Source: Siderastrea siderea
Taxonomy: Eukaryota > Cnidaria > Anthozoa > Scleractinia > Rhizangiidae
Assembly: GCA_964030785.1 (NCBI GenBank)
Contig: OZ034968.1
Coordinates: 49,437,230 to 49,501,229, forward strand
Direction: 5' to 3'
Length of the DNA stretch: 64,000 nucleotides
The first letter of the stretch is position 1, and every line of letters begins with the position of its first letter. Shown here piece by piece: positions 1 to 9,417 of the stretch. Below the pieces are notes generated by a model. The model did not search any database. It saw only the letters and a program-made list of their open reading frames with translations, and was not told the origin of the DNA. Position numbers and translations under genes: made by a program.

Positions 1-2
1 CT

Positions 3-3000
3 TCAGATAAACTAGGTGGTAGACCGGTCCATTGCAAACAAAAAGTTATTGACGAAATCATAAAACTCTCATCGCTGTACTCATTATCCGACGTGTGGCG
101 TGAAAAAAATGGTGACAAACAGGGTTTTTCTTGGCGAGATAAAGCGCTGAAGGTGCAATGTCGTCTTGATTATGTTTTAATGTCAAAAAGCCTTTTGAAC
201 ATTTCCAAAGAATGCGTGTTAATATTCGCTCCTAACACTGATCACTCGGCTGTTGTAACGCTGGTTCAATCGGAAGAGCTTTCCAGAAAACCAGGACCAG
301 GGTTCTGGAAGTTCAATTCGTCCCTTTTAGAGGACAATGAGTATGTAAATGGCATTCGTAAATGTACTGTGTCTGCAAAGGATAAATATAAAGACATTGA
401 AGACTGTGGGTTAAAATGGGATCTCATCAAAATGGAATTGCGCGGTTTCTCTATTGCCTATGCTAAAAGAAAGGCGTCAAAGCGGAGATCGCGTGAGAAA
501 GATCTTCAAAACCAATTGAATGCATTGCTGGCTAATTCACAGAACTCACGAAATAATCCTCATTACCTTCACGAGTTACATAAGTTGCAAGCTGAATTGA
601 ACAAAATCATGGAGCACAAAATTAAAGGAACGATCTTAAGAAGTAAGGTCAGATGGCATGAAAAAGGAGAAAAAAACTCAAGATACTTTCTAAACCTAGA
701 AAACCGTGCCGCCTGTAAGAAAAAAGTAACCAAGCTTTTGCTAGAGGATAGTACGGAAACAAATGACCCGGATCTAATTCTGAAGAAACAAGAAGAGTTT
801 TTCTCGAATTTATATAAGTCGCAAGGCCCCTCTGCAAAAAATTCAAACTGTAGTATTTTCTTTAATAGCACAAATATGACCACTTTGTCAGAGGAAATGT
901 CCAATAGTTGTGAAGGCAAAATCGCCAGTGATGAATGTTTATTGGCTCTGAAGGAGTTTGAAAACGGCAAATCTCCCGGCTTGGATGGTTTTACGGCTGA
1001 ATTTTACAAATTCTTTTGGAAAGAGCTTATTGAAAATCTAACTTCCAGCCTTAACCATGCTTTTGAGAAGGGTGAGCTTTCAATTTGTCAAAGAAGAGGA
1101 ATAATTTCCCTTCTCTCAAAAAAGAGCAAACCTACCAACAATTTAAACAACCTACGCCCGATTTCACTGTTAAACACAGACTATAAAATTGCTACCAAAG
1201 TCTTGGCAAGAAGATTGGAAAGGGTTCTTCCTTTCATTATTAACCCAGATCAAACCGGGTATATCAAAGGGAGATATATAGGTCAAAACATAAGGTTAAT
1301 TAGCGATCTGATTGACTACACCAAGCAAAAAAATATTCCAGGTATTGCCATCTTTCTTGATTTCCGCAAAGCGTTCGACTCCGTGGAATGGGATTACATT
1401 GCAAAGGTTCTTGATGTTTTCAAGTTCGGAGAAGATTTCAAGCGTTGGGTAAAGGTTTTTTATACTGATATATCCAGTTGCGTCATAAACAACGGCTTCG
1501 CGTCACCTTTTTTTAAGCTCAAGCGTGGCGTGAGACAGGGCTGTCCACTGTCTGGGTTGCTTTTTGTTTTAGCTATCGAATTGCTTGCACTTGCAATAAA
1601 AAATGACCCTCTGATACAAGGTATCTGTGTGGGCAAAGAAGAAATTAAATTAACACAGTACGCCGATGATACGACGGTTTTCGTTCAAAATACAACTTCC
1701 GTGGAAGCGCTGCTTCGCCTTCTCGAAAAATTTAAAGAGTGTTCCGGCCTAGAAATTAATACACACAAGTCTGAAGCGTTATGGTTAGGCTCGTGGAAGG
1801 AACGTCTTGACAAACCGTTTGGCTTTAAGTGGCCTACTGATTCTGTTTACGCCCTTGGGATTCATTTTTCAAATGACACTAATCTCGTGCATAAACTAAA
1901 CTTTCATGGCAAATTGGAAAAACTTGAAAAAATCCTTAACAGCTGGAGAAGAAGAAAGCTAACTCTCTATGGAAAGATTAACATTATTAAAACTCTTGGT
2001 TTATCAAAGCTTATTTTCAGCGCTTCAGTTCTGCCCATTCCTGAAAACGTCGCTCAAGAAGTAAACAAATTAACATTTAAGTTCCTGTGGGACGCCAAGC
2101 CCGCTAAAATTAAGAAATCCACCATCACTGGACTGAAAGAGAAAGGTGGACGAAAAATGATAGATTTCGATCATATGAACAAAGCTCTAAAGTGTGCTTG
2201 GATCAACAGGTTTACTAATGGTAATAAGGGAGCGTGGAAAATAATACCAGATAATACAACTGCGCATCTAGGAGGCTTCTCTTTCCTTCTTCAGTGCAAC
2301 TACAAAGTCAAGGATCTCGATGTGAAAAATGTACCGCTTTTTTACGAAAGAGTGCTTAAATATTGGGAGGAGGTTACATGCTTGGCGGGCAAGGCTGATC
2401 TTAATCCAAACGAAACATTCATCTGGAACAACAGACACATTAAAATCAACAATAAAACTCTATTTTTTCCAGCGTGGTACCACAAAGGAATCTACAAAAT
2501 TAAAGATCTAATAAGTGATAACGGTAAATTTCTCCCTTTTGACGTTTTTTGTCGTACGTTTGATGTTAAAGCTTGTTTTACAACATACTACGGTCTATGT
2601 AATTCAATCCGTCAAAATTGGAATGCTATCTCCAAAGAATCCCATGGCGTTTTAGAATTAATTTCAAATTGGCGTACTAACAACTCGAACTTAACCACTG
2701 CAGATCTGCTGAGTGTTATCGCAGATAATAAATTTGTGCCTCCTTCAGCAGAGCAAAAAATTCTTAATTCAGGTTTTTCTAAAGATAACTTATCAAAAGT
2801 ATATCTTCTACCATGGAGTATAACAAAGGAAATTAAATTGTGCATGTTTCAGTTTAAAATTATTCATAACGCAGTGTTCACAAAGGACAAGCTTTTCAAA
2901 GCAAATATTTTACAGGATGACAAATGTTTTCACTGCAAAGACAAAGCAGAAACACTTTTGCATTTGCTTGTCCACTGTCCGCATACAGTGGCTTTTTGGG

Positions 3001-3314
3001 ATCATTTTCGGGAATGGTGGCGCAAAAATACCCATATTGTACTGAACCTTACACCTACTATGGTGTTATATGGTGAGATAGATAACTCAAGGTTCTGCAC
3101 GCTACTCAATTTGGCCCTGTTAGTTGCCAAGTTCTACATATACCGATGCAGTCTAGACGATACGCCTCTATACTTCCCTGTGTTTGAAACAGAATTACGT
3201 GAAAAAGCAAGGATTGAGAAAGATATTGCTACGAGAAATGGTAATCTAAAGCATTTCAAGATTAAATGGGAACCTCTGATCAGCAGCAAATTTATTGGAG
3301 ATGTCGATATTTGA
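3..3314 (+). CDS. LINE ORF2 protein: endonuclease / reverse transcriptase, 5' partial
   Basis: The protein nicks target DNA and primes reverse transcription of its own RNA. The frame is open from base 3 to the stop at 3312-3314. The ATG at 93 is internal, because 30 in-frame codons precede it and match copy 3. Counting that Met as residue 1, the end of the APE-type endonuclease shows RLDYVLMS (24-31) and TDHSAV (49-54). The reverse transcriptase has PGLDGF, FLDFRKAFD (about 421-429) and the catalytic YADD (523-526). A zinc knuckle of the zf-RVT type follows, with C945, C948, H957 and C962. About 1,100 residues are visible; by copy 3 the full protein would be about 1,250. No stop or frameshift interrupts it, so this copy is young or recently active. 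Confidence 0.93.
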   Translation, partial: SDKLGGRPVHCKQKVIDEIIKLSSLYSLSDVWREKNGDKQGFSWRDKALKVQCRLDYVLMSKSLLNISKECVLIFAPNTDHSAVVTLVQSEELSRKPGPGFWKFNSSLLEDNEYVNGIRKCTVSAKDKYKDIEDCGLKWDLIKMELRGFSIAYAKRKASKRRSREKDLQNQLNALLANSQNSRNNPHYLHELHKLQAELNKIMEHKIKGTILRSKVRWHEKGEKNSRYFLNLENRAACKKKVTKLLLEDSTETNDPDLILKKQEEFFSNLYKSQGPSAKNSNCSIFFNSTNMTTLSEEMSNSCEGKIASDECLLALKEFENGKSPGLDGFTAEFYKFFWKELIENLTSSLNHAFEKGELSICQRRGIISLLSKKSKPTNNLNNLRPISLLNTDYKIATKVLARRLERVLPFIINPDQTGYIKGRYIGQNIRLISDLIDYTKQKNIPGIAIFLDFRKAFDSVEWDYIAKVLDVFKFGEDFKRWVKVFYTDISSCVINNGFASPFFKLKRGVRQGCPLSGLLFVLAIELLALAIKNDPLIQGICVGKEEIKLTQYADDTTVFVQNTTSVEALLRLLEKFKECSGLEINTHKSEALWLGSWKERLDKPFGFKWPTDSVYALGIHFSNDTNLVHKLNFHGKLEKLEKILNSWRRRKLTLYGKINIIKTLGLSKLIFSASVLPIPENVAQEVNKLTFKFLWDAKPAKIKKSTITGLKEKGGRKMIDFDHMNKALKCAWINRFTNGNKGAWKIIPDNTTAHLGGFSFLLQCNYKVKDLDVKNVPLFYERVLKYWEEVTCLAGKADLNPNETFIWNNRHIKINNKTLFFPAWYHKGIYKIKDLISDNGKFLPFDVFCRTFDVKACFTTYYGLCNSIRQNWNAISKESHGVLELISNWRTNNSNLTTADLLSVIADNKFVPPSAEQKILNSGFSKDNLSKVYLLPWSITKEIKLCMFQFKIIHNAVFTKDKLFKANILQDDKCFHCKDKAETLLHLLVHCPHTVAFWDHFREWWRKNTHIVLNLTPTMVLYGEIDNSRFCTLLNLALLVAKFYIYRCSLDDTPLYFPVFETELREKARIEKDIATRNGNLKHFKIKWEPLISSKFIGDVDI

Positions 3315-3535
3315 GAGACCTTTTGACCCGCTTTGCAATTTATATAGTTATTTATTTGGATGTTTTTATTTGTCTATTTCTTTTTTTTTTATTTAATGTA
3401 ATTGCTTTATACGTCTGTTGATTTTTTTAGCTACTGGTTCCATTTGTAAAGATGTGTATAGTACTCTTGTAATTGCTTATCTATTGTATTGTAATTTTTT
3501 TGTGTGTTCTTTAATAAATAACATTAAAAAAAAAA
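3315..3535 (+). promoter_or_regulatory. LINE copy 1 3' UTR with poly(A) signal
   Basis: About 220 bp of T-rich sequence between the ORF2 stop and the A-tail. AATAAA lies at 3513-3518, about 8 bp before the tail at 3526-3535. Copies 2 and 3 have related 3' UTRs with the same signal. Confidence 0.8.
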
Positions 3536-4018
3536 TGTCCAAGAATTTTGTCCAAGAATGTTTCCTTTGAGATCGGCAAGGGATACTGATGACGTTACAT
3601 GACGTCAGACTTACGTCATAATTTCCAATTGGCGGCCATCTTGGATTCACCGTATCACAGGTAGCCTACGCTCACTATGAGAGGAGCGCATATATTAACC
3701 TGTTCCATTTTGCATATGTTATGACCTCGGCAAAATATAAGGGTTTGTATGAAAAATGCAGCAAATATCTTTATGATAACATAAATGCGATATAATTCAC
3801 AATAATACATGGATCACCTTGTTTCTGTGTTGTATTAATTGCTATTCAATGGCCTTTTGGGGTGATTTGAAGCGTTTTGAACGAGAATGAGTGTCCTTGA
3901 TTATTTGTCCCTAACACTTACAATATTTGGCAAATTACAAGCGACTTATAGTAATGTACCAAATTATTTCAGAAAAACCCGCCTGTACTTGATTTCCTTA
4001 GCAACGTCAATCTCACTG
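3536..4018. other. Flanking DNA without recognised coding content
   Basis: This is the target-side flank of LINE copy 1. It starts with a small direct repeat (two copies of TCCAAGAAT within 25 bp). Apart from the motif cluster listed separately, I see no ORF of note, no repeat shared with the rest of the window and no element ends. It may be one of the few pieces of non-mobile DNA here. Confidence 0.5.
3590..3645. promoter_or_regulatory. Cluster of CRE-like and YY1-like motifs
   Basis: A palindromic TGACGTCA lies at 3600-3607, flanked by TGACGT at 3590-3595 and TTACGTCA at 3611-3618. TGGCGGCCATCTTGGA at 3630-3645 contains the GCCATCTT core bound by YY1-type factors. Such clusters occur in animal promoters. 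No transcript start or downstream host gene is visible, so function is unproven. Confidence 0.3.
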
Positions 4019-5240
4019 AGCCAGCAACATCGGTTTTTGCCCTTCACCCTTGAAAGGTATATTGGTGGTGGAAAAATCTCAAAATTTTGAAAAGCACGTT
4101 TGACCTTTGTGGGAAATGCGTGATAACCAAGCCGATAATAACCCAAACAGTCTGGGATCAACGCACTTGAGACAGGAGATGAGTGAGGAGTGGACCCTAC
4201 TCAGTTTTCCAAGTGGTACAAAAAAATTGAAAAAAAAGCTTAAAAATGGAAGCTCATGGGTGTGAGTTCGAGGTTGGGTTTACGGAGAGTGATCGACAAC
4301 TATCGCCAGCCACTTCAACAACGCACTGAGAGCGTATACCAGACGAACTGAGGAGAACGGAAGAGCATATGGTCAGAGAAGCACAGTGTGACGTGCACAC
4401 TGAGGAAGTCCTCCCCAAGAAGAGTTCTGTTCTCGTCTTAACTGCGGTGGTCACTGATGGTATCCTTGAATCAAATACAAGACGCCTAACGACCTGCCCG
4501 ACACAACGAAGTATCTGATAATCTACTTAAGAAACAACCTTCGTAAAAAGTACGTTGTGGTACAGGAAGAGAACCAGTAAGGAAAATTATCAAAGAATGT
4601 CTAATGTGTCAGAGAAGATTCAGGCGAAAACCAGCCACACAGGAAATGGCCCTCTCATCCATCACAAAAGGTTGAAAGCTACCATGAAGTCATTTCCCAA
4701 TTGTGCAGCAGATTTTTGCTGCTGTACCCTATCTGACCGTACAAGGCCGTGGAAAAGTTTGAGCCAAACTGTACATGTGCTTGTTGTTGACTTTTTAAAA
4801 ACAGTGCTGTCCCCTAGATATGGCGTGGTTTTCTAAGTTCCTTAACTAGCATAGGGATAAGAAAAGGTTGGCCGCGTGATATGCTCGCAGACAATGGTAC
4901 CAACTTTATGGCTCATCACAAAGAAATTCAACAGTTACTGAAGCAAATCGATCGACAGCAAATTCAGATGATGACTTCTATCAAAGGACTCATTTGTCAC
5001 TAACTCTTTTTTGGGAAAGGTTTTGAACGAATGATCAGATCAGCGAACCGTGCTGTGAACGCTATCATGACAAACGCAGACTTGAAATTTGGAGAGTTCC
5101 CCACGGTTTTTACAGGTGTAAAGAACTTAACTTGAGAAGTTATCCAAGCGACGAGCTTGTATTGGCAATAAAGGGGATCAATTTTGTGGATTTCAGCGCG
5201 TACATATCCAGCTAAAAAGACACTGAATTGACTGAATTTT
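4019..5240 (+). pseudogene. BEL/Pao-type retrotransposon pol remnant (pre-integrase linker plus integrase), copy a
   Basis: A decayed fragment of an LTR-retrotransposon polyprotein. The pre-integrase linker lies at about 4340-4520, including a stretch reading LPKKSSVLVLTAVV. The zinc-binding region and integrase core lie at about 4550-5200. The core keeps the second catalytic Asp in GWPRDMLADNGTNF at about 4870-4910. A degenerate end of the core follows (FERMIRSANRAVNAIM, from about 5025). Several stops and frame changes interrupt it. The same block occurs on the minus strand at 25440-26435, 44417-45370 and 56090-57120. No LTRs were identified. Confidence 0.8.
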
Positions 5241-7066
5241 GAACACGTTTAGTCACATTTGCCCATACACGGCAAAACAAAAAGATTGCTTTAAGTTAAG
5301 CTACATCAACCAAAACTCAAAACTAGGCAAAGCACCCAGTTTTCATTGTTTTTTGCTAAGGTTGCCATAAGCACCCAAAAGAGACTGTTTTTAACAAGTT
5401 TGGCAGCATTTGCCAACACAAGCCAATACACACCAAAACAAGAGAAAGCACGCTGTTTTCATTAAGTTTAAGCAAAGTTGCCAAAGGCTGCCAGAACAGA
5501 CTGTTTTGAACCAGTTTAAAACCATTTGGCTACTTAAGTCAAAACACACTGAGTTATCAAGTTAAGCTACGTTTGCCAAAGCTGAGAAAAACACACTGTT
5601 CTCTTTGGCCGATGTTGCTAAAGATGCCAAAACATCTTTGCAATAAGTTGAGTTACATTTGCCCATACACGGCAACACACACTGTTTTCGTCAAGTTAAG
5701 GTAGATTTACCAAAAGTAAGAAAAATACACTATTTTCATCGAATTTGCCAAAAGTAGCCAAAACAGATTGTTTTTATCAATTTAAGCCATATTGACCAAA
5801 AACAAAACAAGAAAAACACGCTGGTTCTGTTCAAATTGGCCAAAGTTCAGAAAAGTAGCCAAAACAGACTGTTTTAACACGTTTTGCAGCATTGGCCCAT
5901 ATAAGCAAAAACACACTGTTTTCTTAAAGTTTGGCGACACTTGTCCATACAAGGGAAACCACACTGTTTTCATCAATTTAAGCCACATTTACCAAAACAC
6001 TCAAAAACACCCTGTTCTAATCAAATTTGGGTAAAATTGCCAAAACAAGGCAAAACAGATTGTTTTCAACAAGTTTGTCAACACTGTTTTCATTAAGTTA
6101 AGCTACATTTGCCAAAACTAGCAAAAACACGCCGTTTCCTTTGAATTTTGGGAAAAAAATGCCGAGAGCAACCAAAACGACTGTTTTCATCAAATTATGC
6201 CACGTTTACCAAAACTAGCAAAAACACACTGTTTCTTTAACTCTGGCCAAAGTTCCCAAAAGAGATCGTTTTCAACAAGTTTAGCAACAACACACACTGC
6301 TTGCGTTAAGTTAAGCAACATTTACCAAAAACTACCAAAAATCCACCCTTGTCTTTAAAATTGGAAAAAAATGCCAAAGCGCAGCCTAAACAAACCGTTT
6401 TCGACAATTTAAGCCACATTTATCAAACAAGGAAAGGCTCTTTTGCCATTTATATGGTCAAAAGTTGCCAAAAACAACCAAAACAGACTGGTTTCTACAA
6501 GTTTGGAACACTTGCCCATACAAGCAAAGACACTTTGTTTTCATCAATTTGAGGCACATTTGCCAAAACAAGGAAAAACACGCCGTTTTCATTCAATTTG
6601 GGTAATATTGCAAATAGCAGCCAAAAAGAACTGTTTTCTACAAGGCTTGCAACATTGGCCCATGCAAGCGAAAACACATTCTTTTCATCAATTTAAGCCA
6701 CATTTACCAAAACTAGGAAGAACACACTGTTTTCATTCCATTTGGTCACAATTGCCAAAAGCAGTCAAAACAGACTGTTCTCACCAATTGCAGCCACATT
6801 CACCAAAACTAGGAAAAATACACTGTTTTCATTCATTTGGTCAAAGTTACCAAACCTAGCCAAAACAGATTGTTTTCATCAATTTAAGCCAAATTGACCA
6901 ACAAAAACACCCCGTTTCTATTCAAATTGGCTAAAGTTCACAAAACTAGCTAAAACAGACTGTTCTTAACACATTTTGCAACATTTACCCATATAAGCAA
7001 AAACACACTGTCTCGTTTAAGTTTGGCGACACTTGTCCATACAAAGGAAGCCACATTTACCAAAAC
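5240..7066 (+). repeat. Degenerate 48-bp minisatellite array, copy a
   Basis: About 1.8 kb of diverged tandem units of about 48 bp. Each unit contains an ACTGTTTTCATCAA-like core followed by a CCAAAACTAG-like core. At least three unit types alternate, so there is higher-order structure of about 96-144 bp. Because 48 is a multiple of three, long frames stay open (for example 6443-6859), but these look like by-products of the repeat. The array directly follows the BEL/Pao remnant, as in the other copies, but nearly all of the AT-rich linker is missing here. Confidence 0.9.
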
Positions 7067-7067
7067 T

Positions 7068-7070
7068 TTA

Positions 7071-7105
<35 letters not shown>

Positions 7106-7120
7106 TATTATTATTATTAT
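7068..7120. repeat. (ATT)n microsatellite
   Basis: About 17 ATT/TTA triplets with one interruption (ACT). It abuts the left terminus of the inverted-repeat element at 7117. Confidence 0.95.
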
Positions 7121-7703
7121 AACATAGAGGGCAAAATTACTAATTCCTGATTGGCCAAGTGCCAAAATACTCGCATTTGATTGGCTGAGCGCGAGAGCGC
7201 GCCGTTTGCATTTTGGTAGGCGTCTTGAAACGAGCAATGGCTTTTGAGTTGTTCAAAACAAGGATCGTTTCAAATTTTGACTTTTAACCGGGTTCTTTGG
7301 TCAAAAAATAATATGGAAATTGGGTGTTTGCTTGCAGAGAAATTTCAAAAAGTGAACCTTTATGTGTTACGGGAAACAGCAAATGGTTATCTGTTTTAAA
7401 ACTACAGAAAGGAGTGACGTGGTCGATAATTTTTCCAGCGCAAGGAAGCTTCGCAACTCAGGTGAATAACATTTACTTAGTTAATTGAGCTTTAAGTGTG
7501 TTTTGTCAATCAACTAGAATTTTATTTGTCTGTTAAGATGTACATAATGGTCAGTCTTTCTTGTTCTGTGCACTGAGCAAAAGTTAAACTGCTAGTCTGT
7601 TGAATTAATTGTTAAGGAGCAGGTACTTTTATTCTGAGGACCGGCTGATTGTGTTTCAACGTAAATAGAAAGTTTCGCGAAAGTTTTGCCCTCTGTGTTA
7701 TAA
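7117..7703. mobile_element. Putative MITE with 20-bp terminal inverted repeats
   Basis: TTATAACATAGAGGGCAAAA at 7117-7136 is the reverse complement of 7684-7703 with one mismatch. The roughly 590-bp interior has no coding potential. Both sides lie in or near ATT-rich DNA, so a target duplication cannot be told from the microsatellite. The macro-unit copy at 22-25 kb lacks this segment, which fits an insertion specific to this arm. The superfamily is unknown. Confidence 0.55.
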
Positions 7704-7706
7704 ACA

Positions 7707-7872
7707 AGTAATAGCACTGAGTCCTCGTAGAATTAAGGATAAATTTCACTTATATTTTCAAAGTTTTCACAAATTACCCTCGTCGCTGTGCGATTTGAGC
7801 AATTTTGCGAAAACTTTGAAAATACGCGTGAAAATTAATCCTTAACTCTACTCGGCCTCATGCGATTACATA
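7707..7872. repeat. Imperfect hairpin of about 165 bp
   Basis: Arms of about 70-78 bp: GTAATAGCACTGAGTCCTCG onward on the left pairs with the segment ending in GCGATTAC on the right. The inner arms contain TTTTCAAAGTTTTC and its partner GAAAACTTTGAAAA. It directly follows the 7117-7703 element and may be part of it or a second MITE. Confidence 0.55.
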
Positions 7873-8196
7873 TACTTATTATTATTATTATTATTGTTAT
7901 TATTTTGATTATGTTTTTTTACAATACACGACATATACATTACGTTTCTTAGCTTACTTCTATCTTTTACAATGTTTTTCTTTTTGTTAATTTTATGCAA
8001 TATTAAACTAACAAACAAAACATTTAAAACTAAATTTAGAAGAGAAATGAAAGGGAAAAAAGGGAAAAACTGAAAGGGAGAGAAAAAAACTTACACCTTG
8101 TTTCATTTCTGACCAGATTTCAAGAATTTCTTTCAAAAAAGGATCGACAAAATCAGTTAGCAAGTTTGTTCGTCAGCGAGCGCCCTTGCGCAGGCA
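7873..8196. other. AT-rich low-complexity stretch
   Basis: It begins with a second (ATT)n run at about 7876-7900, followed by T-rich and then purine-rich sequence (GAAAGGGAAAAAAGGG). I found no ORF and no match to other blocks in the window. Confidence 0.5.
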
Positions 8197-8590
8197 AAAA
8201 CAGATTTGGTTGAGGCTTATAAAACGTACGTGCGTGAGAGCCACATTTCAACCTCCTCTTCGAACACTAAGGACGCCTTCCGCTTCTTAATGGAAGATAT
8301 TGATGAATCCTCGTCGGAACAGAACATCACCGTCAAATCAATCGCCGATTATATCGAATCGTTGCATAAAGTTAACACAAAGCAGTACAACCTCACGCTG
8401 CCAAAAGACCCTGTCAATCACACGTATCGCCCAATAATCGGCCTCAACATGTTCAAACTCCCGGGGAGGGGGAGTACACGCTCTGTGCTGAGTTCTTCTT
8501 CCCAGATAGTGCCACCAACATCAACATTTATTCGGGATCGACAGTGCTAAATATTGGCCAGCAGGACACAAAGGTGTTTTCTTGTTTATG
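8197..8590 (+). pseudogene. Polinton-type ORF remnant upstream of the integrase
   Basis: An open stretch (8206-8550) of unknown function contains VNTKQYNLTL and HTYRPIIGLN. Close relatives of these strings lie upstream of the integrase on the minus strand at about 22370-22413 and 52430-52510, so the segment belongs to the same element. A second frame in its last third is also open, which suggests a frameshift near 8460. It could be the integrase N-terminal region or a neighbouring protein. I cannot assign a function. Confidence 0.5.
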
Positions 8591-9345
8591 CCCCATGATC
8601 TCTCCACGGTCGTAGATATGGCCAGCCGATACAAAGAATCCAAGCCTCTCAGCACAAAGGAGTCTGCTAAAGTTGCCAGTGCGTTCCAAGCGTTTTACAC
8701 GCGTGGGCCACTGCAGTGGGAAAAGCTTTTACTTGTAGACCCTGGACGCGGGTATATGGGTGTTGTAAGCAGCATGGCGTCTCGTTCCGGCGAGGCATCC
8801 CAGATCTGCACCGAGACCAGGCAATCGTTGAACGGTTTAACCGCACACTCCCGAGTGGCTGTCAGGGTTCCACTATGCCCGGGAGACGCGGCTTCCGTCT
8901 GGCCAGAGGTCCACTAAGTGGGTGGTACGGCTGCCTGCGGTTGTATCGCCTCTTAATAACGAGATGACTCGCTTGACGGGAAAAATGCCTTCCGCTTCTA
9001 TCAAGGCCAAAACAGTGGCACAAAAGCCCTCCTCTGTAATTTTCTGGCCGAAAAATTAGCCTCGAGGGGAAAACGTTCTCCTCGGGGGTTGGTGTTCGTT
9101 ATCTCTACCAGCCTGGCAAGCTCGAAGGGGGTCGCTGCAGGGCAACAGACCTTGTGTGTTCTTTACAGGTTTACAGGTTGGAGCGCTCGGTCCCCAAGCA
9201 CGGCGAGCCGGCGCTCTACTATTTGTTGGATGGGCCGACTAGAGGCTTTGTCAGGGAGGAGCTGCATGTCGTGCTTCTGACACTCAGCCGCCGCCGAGAA
9301 ACCTTTTGCAACTCGTTAGCGGCTTGGCTGCAATCATCGAGCGTT
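8590..9345 (+). pseudogene. Polinton/Maverick-type DDE integrase remnant, copy A
   Basis: A retroviral-type integrase core that would insert the element's DNA. The three catalytic positions are visible as VVDMASRY (first Asp), VDPGRGYMG (second Asp) and IVERFNRTL (Glu). The first two are in one frame and the Glu is in another, so the gene is broken between them. The C-terminal region continues to about 9300, with GVGVRYLYQPG-like and FVREELHVV segments in shifted frames. It converges tail to tail on the polymerase remnant to its right, an arrangement kept in all five copies. Confidence 0.75.
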
Positions 9346-9417
9346 GTGGCCATAAGCTAGCGTGCCCACACCATTTTTTGAGATCCGGCGGTTTGAGTCA
9401 AAGAAGGACAGCGACAC

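Larger units (their letters stand above)
1..3535 (+). mobile_element. L1-like non-LTR retrotransposon (LINE), copy 1, cut by the window edge
   Basis: The 3' two thirds of a LINE: the end of the endonuclease domain, the reverse transcriptase, a C-terminal zinc knuckle, a short 3' UTR and a 10-A tail at 3526-3535. The first bases match copy 3 inside its ORF2, so the element continues to the left of the window. Its 3' flank differs from those of copies 2 and 3, so this is an independent insertion. It is the only copy in the window whose ORF2 is unbroken. The L1/Tx1-like assignment rests on domain order and motif style, not on a tree. Confidence 0.93.

Noticed and set aside
569..970. 133-codon minus-strand ORF inside LINE copy 1
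   Set aside because: Shadow frame of ORF2, with no independent support.
6443..6859. 138-codon ORF in the 48-bp array as a repeat-protein gene
   Set aside because: Frames are equally open on both strands and in several arrays because the unit is 48 bp. There is no promoter, no splice structure and no recognisable domain. Kept only as a question in the findings.
6950..7237. 95-codon minus-strand ORF with a poly-isoleucine core
   Set aside because: It is a translation of the ATT microsatellite.
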